Part shown: positions 59,576 through 64,000 of the stretch, piece by piece
Layout: every line of letters starts with the position of its first letter
Position numbering within the stretch: the first letter of the stretch is position 1
Assembly (NCBI GenBank): GCA_033721235.1
Contig: JAWWAY010000002.1
Span: forward strand, 248,001-312,000
Direction: 5' to 3'
Source of the DNA: UBA5078 sp033721235
GTDB taxonomy: Bacteria > Pseudomonadota > Gammaproteobacteria > Pseudomonadales > Pseudohongiellaceae
Length of the DNA: 64,000 bases
Program-made: the position numbers and the translations under genes
Notes under the pieces: generated by a model
Databases searched by the model: none
What the model saw: only the letters and a program-made list of their open reading frames with translations
What the model was told of the DNA's origin: nothing

Positions 59576-61711
59576 CTAGAATGTGCCATTAATCTTTAAA
59601 GATAACACGCGCCCGCCCATTCCGCATTGATCTTCTATTTCTTCGATCACGCCGCTAGTAATCGCGCCGACAAACCGCTGGCGCTCCCTGCACTGCTTGT
59701 TATTGGTGGCATTGCGTATATCGAAACGGAAAGTAAGATCATTGAAGGCCACTAGCTCCACAAATGCAGACACGTTTGGATCCCCTGCATACAACTCTAT
59801 ATCATCGATATCATAGCGCTTCATATTGCCATCGAAGCGATTATTCCAGTTCATGCCATAGTTGAGCCTTAGGCTAGGAATGTCGTGGCGAAACCCCAAC
59901 TGCAACCTGCCGCGATTATAGCTGGCAAAACGGCGCTCTATGCCCAGGAAGGGATCAGTAATCTTGGAGTCCTGCACATTGAAGCTGGATGTCACCAATA
60001 GATTAGGCATGTCGATGATGTTCATTCGAACGCTAGCACTGAGGTTCAAGCCATACATTATGCCGTCACCAATATTACCATTGGCAGAGGCTAGGCTTGT
60101 CCCTGTGGAAACATCTATGCGCTCAATCACGTCAATATGCTTCATATAGAACACATCGCCATCCAGCACTCCAATATCATCAGGAAGCCGATATTCAAAG
60201 CCAAGCTCTGTGCGCAGCACTTGTTCTTGCTTTAAGTTCGCGTTACCTGCCTGAGTGTTAGCGTCGTTATCTTGATTGTCGGTAGCGGCGACAAAGTCAT
60301 TGAAGCTAAGTTGCCTTACAATCTTCTCTGCCTTCCAGTTCAGCTGAAAACTGGAGTTGACGTCATAACGCAAATCCACTTTTGGCTTAAAAAAACCAAA
60401 ATCGCGCTGATTGTAGACATCTCCTGTTTGCGTAATCTCCGACATCTCATAAACCAAAGAAGTCTCTAAGCTTAGCTTGGGGCTGATTTTCCAGTTATGA
60501 ACAACGAAGGGCTCTACGCGAATTTCCTCCACAGTGGAGTTGGCGTTATTAACATTCTGTGGCACAAGGCCGCCAAACGCATCTGAAGGGGTTCCCGCGG
60601 AATTTGGCAAGCCCAACTTCAAACTAGAATCCAATATTGTTTGCGCACGCTCGGCACCAAACTCCAAGTCTTGCCCATCAGCAAGGCCCATCGTGTAGGA
60701 GCTGCGCACAATCCTTTCTTGATTAGTCTTAGCACTCGAAATAAATCGGTTTTTAGTCTCAGCACCATCAGCCGCAATATCGTAGCGCTCCTTTACATTG
60801 GAGTAATTGCGCTCATTGGTAATGAACAATACCTTGAAGCGATGTCCATTATTAAACTTGTACTCATAGTCACCGCCTATTTCCCATCGATCGTCCTTAC
60901 CGGGGTTATCCTCTCGCTCACGAGTGACAATATTCGGCTGCACCCTCAGATCAGTTGTCCACCAATACTCCTCTGCCGGATCATCTTCTTGTCTGTAAAG
61001 ACCATTAAGGCGAACGCTGCTGTTCTCATTAATATCGTAAGCAATATTGCTGGTATAGGAATACGTGGTTTGCTCTCTAATGCGCTCAGAGCGCACTTCA
61101 TCATTAAGCGAGTAATCACCAAGACGGCTGGTCTCTTTAATCACATAGTGATCATAGCGAGGTTCAGCCTCAGCACTTAGCAACAAAGAGAGATCGCCAA
61201 ACCGGCCGCTATAGGCAAGAGAACCCCCAGGCTGAGTGTGATGATCTAAGTAACGATCCACATTGACTTGATAGGAGAGGCTCGTTGCGTCCAAGGCCTC
61301 CAAGAGTACGACATTAATAATTTGACTGCCTCGAACATCGAGATCGCCGGATGTGCCTCGAATGATTTCGATGTACTCAACCTGAGATGAACTGATACGC
61401 GAAAGCTGGCTGCTAGACTGATTGCCCTTGCCGGCCATTCGCTTACCATCGATCAATATCTGTTCGCCTCCACCTGCACCGAGGCCTCGCCCACCACCGC
61501 CGCCATTAGGGTTAAAGCCTCCCGTAGGGGAGCCCACACCAGGAATTCGATTGAGCATGTCCTGTGCCGTTACGGGAGCCCACTCTTCAAAGTAATCGGC
61601 ACTATAGCGCACCGTGGTATCAGACTCTTGTGCACTTACGGTAGCAGAAAGATTCGCACCCACAAGAAAAATAGAGGCCGCCAACAGCGACTTGGAGAAG
61701 AATGCCCTCAT
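59576..61711 (-). CDS. TonB-dependent outer-membrane receptor
   Basis: About 711 residues with a signal peptide (about 1-28, ATVSAQ). The plug domain follows: DMLNRIPGV (about 52), a Gly-rich loop with GEQILIDGKRM, and VEYIEIIRGTSGDLDVRGSQIINVV. The C-terminal ~550 residues form a beta-barrel with many aromatic-ended strands and end in a final strand with terminal Phe (LKINGTF), needed for BAM assembly. A canonical TonB box is not obvious. The substrate cannot be read; no partner transport genes are next to it. Confidence 0.9.
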   Translation of the reverse strand: MRAFFSKSLLAASIFLVGANLSATVSAQESDTTVRYSADYFEEWAPVTAQDMLNRIPGVGSPTGGFNPNGGGGGRGLGAGGGEQILIDGKRMAGKGNQSSSQLSRISSSQVEYIEIIRGTSGDLDVRGSQIINVVLLEALDATSLSYQVNVDRYLDHHTQPGGSLAYSGRFGDLSLLLSAEAEPRYDHYVIKETSRLGDYSLNDEVRSERIREQTTYSYTSNIAYDINENSSVRLNGLYRQEDDPAEEYWWTTDLRVQPNIVTREREDNPGKDDRWEIGGDYEYKFNNGHRFKVLFITNERNYSNVKERYDIAADGAETKNRFISSAKTNQERIVRSSYTMGLADGQDLEFGAERAQTILDSSLKLGLPNSAGTPSDAFGGLVPQNVNNANSTVEEIRVEPFVVHNWKISPKLSLETSLVYEMSEITQTGDVYNQRDFGFFKPKVDLRYDVNSSFQLNWKAEKIVRQLSFNDFVAATDNQDNDANTQAGNANLKQEQVLRTELGFEYRLPDDIGVLDGDVFYMKHIDVIERIDVSTGTSLASANGNIGDGIMYGLNLSASVRMNIIDMPNLLVTSSFNVQDSKITDPFLGIERRFASYNRGRLQLGFRHDIPSLRLNYGMNWNNRFDGNMKRYDIDDIELYAGDPNVSAFVELVAFNDLTFRFDIRNATNNKQCRERQRFVGAITSGVIEEIEDQCGMGGRVLSLKINGTF

Positions 61712-61874
61712 GCTCACATACCCGTGTCAAAAAAAGAGTGCGTACGCTATAAAAAAACCGGAGCAGATGCAATTGAATATCATTTGCTAGGCGCAAAATA
61801 AGATTTTTGCCATATTTGCGGCGAATTCTGTAGCAAACATGTTACAAATGCCCCTTAAAATAGGCATAGCCCTG

Positions 61875-61896
61875 AAAGCGATAGAACGATCGCTTT
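61875..61896. other. Hairpin AAAGCGAT/ATCGCTTT
   Basis: A perfect 8-bp inverted repeat with a 6-base loop in the divergent region between the TonB-dependent receptor (minus) and the DUF1857 gene (plus). A regulator site or hairpin; it has no clear terminator tail. Confidence 0.35.
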
Positions 61897-61979
61897 ATTG
61901 CACTGGGGCGCCCACATGACAGAAAACCATCAAAACCATTAAAATAGAGTCTTTTTGTTTAGGCTGCGGAGACTCCCCA

Positions 61980-62462
61980 TTGCTCGAATTTCAACACATC
62001 ATTCAAATAAACGACCCTGCACATACAGACATAGCAGACATTCCTAAGCGAGATCTTTGGAATGCATTGGTGTTCAGAGCTAAATGCCCAGCTTATTTTA
62101 ATCCAACGCTTGCGAGTAAAATTGAAGTTATTTCGGAGTCAGAGTTCTTGCGCCATCTTACATTCGGAGGGGAAACACTAAGCGATAAAATTGTACTAGT
62201 AGAACATGAGAGCATTCATACCAGTACGGGAAAGAATACTCAGTCGATGTTCGCCGAAAGTAAAACTACGATAGAAGAGCCCGCAGCGGGACATTTAATT
62301 GTCCGCTTTGAGTATCGCCGCGACTCCGCCAATGTCCCCGGCGAAATGGAAATAGACCCTTACATAAAGAAGGCTTATCTGCAAAACGACTTGGATGCTA
62401 TCAGAACAATTCGAGAGCTAGTGCGAACCGGCATTCCCGATGCCGATTCATGGATTCAATGA
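61980..62462 (+). CDS. DUF1857/AtaL-like SRPBCC protein
   Basis: 160 residues. The pattern LEFQHIIQINDP--ADIPKRDLWNALVFRAKCP, then a mid-section ending ESIHTST, TIEEPAAGHLIVRFEY and the C-terminal YIKKAYLQNDLDAIRTIREL matches DUF1857 proteins, a START/SRPBCC-like ligand-binding fold. The start is TTG, with GGAGA about eight bases upstream. Ligand unknown. The 3' end overlaps the convergent lipoprotein gene by 15 bp. Confidence 0.7.
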   Translation: MLEFQHIIQINDPAHTDIADIPKRDLWNALVFRAKCPAYFNPTLASKIEVISESEFLRHLTFGGETLSDKIVLVEHESIHTSTGKNTQSMFAESKTTIEEPAAGHLIVRFEYRRDSANVPGEMEIDPYIKKAYLQNDLDAIRTIRELVRTGIPDADSWIQ

Positions 62463-62978
62463 GAGCTCTAACTGCTTCGCATAGCGCTGCTCATTGACGG
62501 CCTCGGCCTCCAAACTGCCGTCCAGCACCCGCTCCACATCCTCAGTAATGAGCTGCATTGATGACTTGCGAGCCTCAAGCGCAAAGTCTGATTGGATGAC
62601 GCTGCCCCAAAGACTTAGCATCGCAGTATCGATTTTGCGCACTGAGTTATCCTTTGCCCACTCCGCGGAAATCTGCGCCCCCAAATAGCGCAACTCTTGC
62701 TGCATCTGTTTAAGATCGGCTCCCACTAAACCAAACAACATATTCTCGCGCAGATCTTTCCACCCAGTGGGCATTAATTCCCACCCCTGATAGAAGCGGA
62801 CAACCCAAGTCAGATAATCTAATTCGCTTTGTAGCTGACGGTTTTTTTCATCGGCGTGATAAACATCGAGAAAATACGCCTGCTCAGGAAGCTGTGATGG
62901 CCAGTCCTCAATGACTCTGGTGCTGCTGCAGGACTGAAGCAAGACAAGCAGTAAGAGAAAAGCAACGCTCTTACGCAC
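62448..62978 (-). CDS. Lipoprotein of unknown function
   Basis: About 176 residues from GTG at 62978 (GAGGG seven bases upstream), giving a lipoprotein signal VRKSVAFLLLLVLLQSC with lipobox LLQSC; the +2 residue is Ser, so outer-membrane sorting is expected. An ATG at 63002 is an upstream alternative. The mature part is helical, with a conserved-looking segment LTWVVRFYQGWELMPTGW (about 56-73). No family recognised. Confidence 0.7.
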   Translation of the reverse strand: MRKSVAFLLLLVLLQSCSSTRVIEDWPSQLPEQAYFLDVYHADEKNRQLQSELDYLTWVVRFYQGWELMPTGWKDLRENMLFGLVGADLKQMQQELRYLGAQISAEWAKDNSVRKIDTAMLSLWGSVIQSDFALEARKSSMQLITEDVERVLDGSLEAEAVNEQRYAKQLELSLNP

Positions 62979-63062
62979 AACAAAACCCTCTTTCGAATAC
63001 ATGGAGCCCGCATACTATCAGGATTTACAATTGGACGCAGGACCCAAGTGCCCAGCCATAAG

Positions 63063-63716
63063 CTATGCGGAGTCGATTATCCCAAGCCGGACGGCTTCGA
63101 GAGTCAGCTCGGAGCGATTGCTCACTGAAAGTTTGGAGTAGATGCTCTTCACATAGCCCTTAACGGTATCGGGGGCTAACTTCAGCATACTCGCTGCCTC
63201 CTCAACGCTGTAGCCCTTGCCAATTAGGCAAACGACATCTTCCTCTCTAGGCGTGAGCTTAACGGCATTCAAAGCCTCACCCTGGTTATTAAAATGATCA
63301 ATCAGGCGCTGGGAGGAGGCTGCCGATAAGGCAGGTTTATTCTTACGAATGCCTTGAAGATAGCTAACGATTCGTTCTCTATCCTGATCTTTGAGAATAT
63401 AGCCCTTAGCACCAGACTTTAGAGCCGTGAACAAATTCTTATCGTCATCATAGATAGTGGCTACCACTACATAGCAAGATTGAGTCCCCCGCCCAAGCTC
63501 TTTAATTAAGTCGATACCGCTACCATCAGGAAGACCCAGGTCGAGCAAAGCCAAGCTAAACTCAGTATTACTCATTGCTGTGCGTGCCTCGGCTAAGCTG
63601 CTTGCGGTATGCACGCCGAGCTTAGGAAAAGCGGAATTTACACATGAGACAAGCCACTCGAGCGTATCGAGATTATCCTCCACAATGAGCGCTTGTCCGT
63701 CTTCTAGCGATACCAT
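63063..63716 (-). CDS. NarL/LuxR-type response regulator
   Basis: 217 residues: receiver domain (about 5-120) with the acidic pocket VEDN and phosphoacceptor Asp in LALLDLGLPDGSG (about 60), and a LuxR-type HTH (LTPREEDVVCLIGKGYSVEE to LAPDTVKGYVKSIYSKL, about 150-200). It should bind DNA when phosphorylated. The divergent gene at the window edge may be its sensor kinase. Confidence 0.93.
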   Translation of the reverse strand: MVSLEDGQALIVEDNLDTLEWLVSCVNSAFPKLGVHTASSLAEARTAMSNTEFSLALLDLGLPDGSGIDLIKELGRGTQSCYVVVATIYDDDKNLFTALKSGAKGYILKDQDRERIVSYLQGIRKNKPALSAASSQRLIDHFNNQGEALNAVKLTPREEDVVCLIGKGYSVEEAASMLKLAPDTVKGYVKSIYSKLSVSNRSELTLEAVRLGIIDSA

Positions 63717-63897
63717 TTATTAATCCTAGCGAGCCTAACATAAGTACTGGGCATACAATTTTGAGGCGAACTTGACTCTAGTCAACGCGCTCAAGTTTGT
63801 ACACCCCCAAAAAGGGGCATCCAAACAGCCAAGTATGGCACCTATAAGCCCTGTGTAGCATAATCTGTAACAACTGCAGCACAAGCATCAACAGCCT

Positions 63898-64000
63898 ATG
63901 CAATTCACAAAGCGCCTCGCCAGAACTAGTATCACTGCCTTAAGCTTTCTTATTTGGCTTTTCAGCATCGCTACATACGCGCAAGAGGAAATAGGGATTG
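63898..64000 (+). CDS. Partial exported protein at window edge
   Basis: The first 34 codons of a gene cut by the end of the window. The start MQFTKRLARTSITALSFLIW has a signal peptide ending about ATYA before QEE. It is divergent from the response regulator, so a membrane-bound sensor kinase with a periplasmic domain is likely, but nothing in the visible part proves it. Confidence 0.55.
   Translation, partial: MQFTKRLARTSITALSFLIWLFSIATYAQEEIGI

Noticed and set aside
1..64000. CRISPR arrays, prophage structural genes and insertion sequences
   Set aside because: No regularly spaced repeat arrays, capsid/tail proteins or transposases were seen anywhere in the window; the integrase belongs to a small island.

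Overview
The window looks like chromosome of a marine, moderately halotolerant gammaproteobacterium, probably Cellvibrionales-like (the lineage is inferred). The supporting signs are an arginine-type EF-P with EarP, a Pseudomonas-type ornithine decarboxylase, a complete ectoine operon, TonB-dependent uptake and a gammaproteobacterial dnaB-alr-radA / rpsF-rpsR-rplI / rlmB-rnr core. Most of the window is ordinary core chromosome interrupted by one genomic island.

Layout. 1-5.5 kb: sodium:solute symporter, rlmL, two cupin proteins. 5.6-7.5 kb: efp with its rhamnosyltransferase earP. 7.6-13.2 kb: pyruvate phosphate dikinase, an MFS-acyltransferase fusion, an XRE-like regulator. 13.2-17.1 kb: a long leader region containing a strong H-type pseudoknot, then a secreted PQQ dehydrogenase with two YceI proteins (one periplasmic, one lipoprotein). 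17.3-19.5 kb: ornithine decarboxylase convergent with a Cys-rich PAS-GGDEF cyclase. 19.8-30.1 kb: minus-strand housekeeping block (radA, alr, dnaB, rplI, DUF2232, rpsR, rpsF, rlmB, rnr, a small membrane protein). 30.36-30.45 kb: tRNA-Leu(CAG).

30.4-43.1 kb is a genomic island inserted at the 3' end of that tRNA. It carries a tyrosine integrase, a 223-aa unknown, an AlpA-like regulator, a 26-codon ORF, a winged-helix protein, a complete type I restriction-modification operon (hsdM-hsdS-hsdR) and, convergent to it, a three-gene Zorya type II-like cassette (ZorA-like proton-channel protein, ZorB-like OmpA protein, HNH nuclease). A degenerate copy of the tRNA 3' end at 43100-43121 marks the far edge, so the element is about 12.7 kb and almost entirely devoted to defence.

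43.2-49.2 kb is a sulfide/sulfane-sulfur module: a persulfide dioxygenase, a DUF442-SQR-like fusion and a SulP transporter form one minus-strand operon, facing a divergent FisR-type sigma-54 activator with the three-cysteine sensor spacing; a -24/-12 promoter and upstream dyads lie between them. 49.2-54.0 kb: the ectoine operon ectA-ectB-ectC-ask with divergent MarR regulator ectR. 54.0-64.0 kb: an exported protein, YchJ, a GNAT-nitrilase fusion, a hybrid histidine kinase, a YbdG-like MscS channel, a TonB-dependent receptor, a DUF1857 protein, a lipoprotein, a LuxR-type response regulator and the start of a divergent exported protein cut by the window edge.

All function calls are by reading motifs and family resemblance from memory; no search was run.
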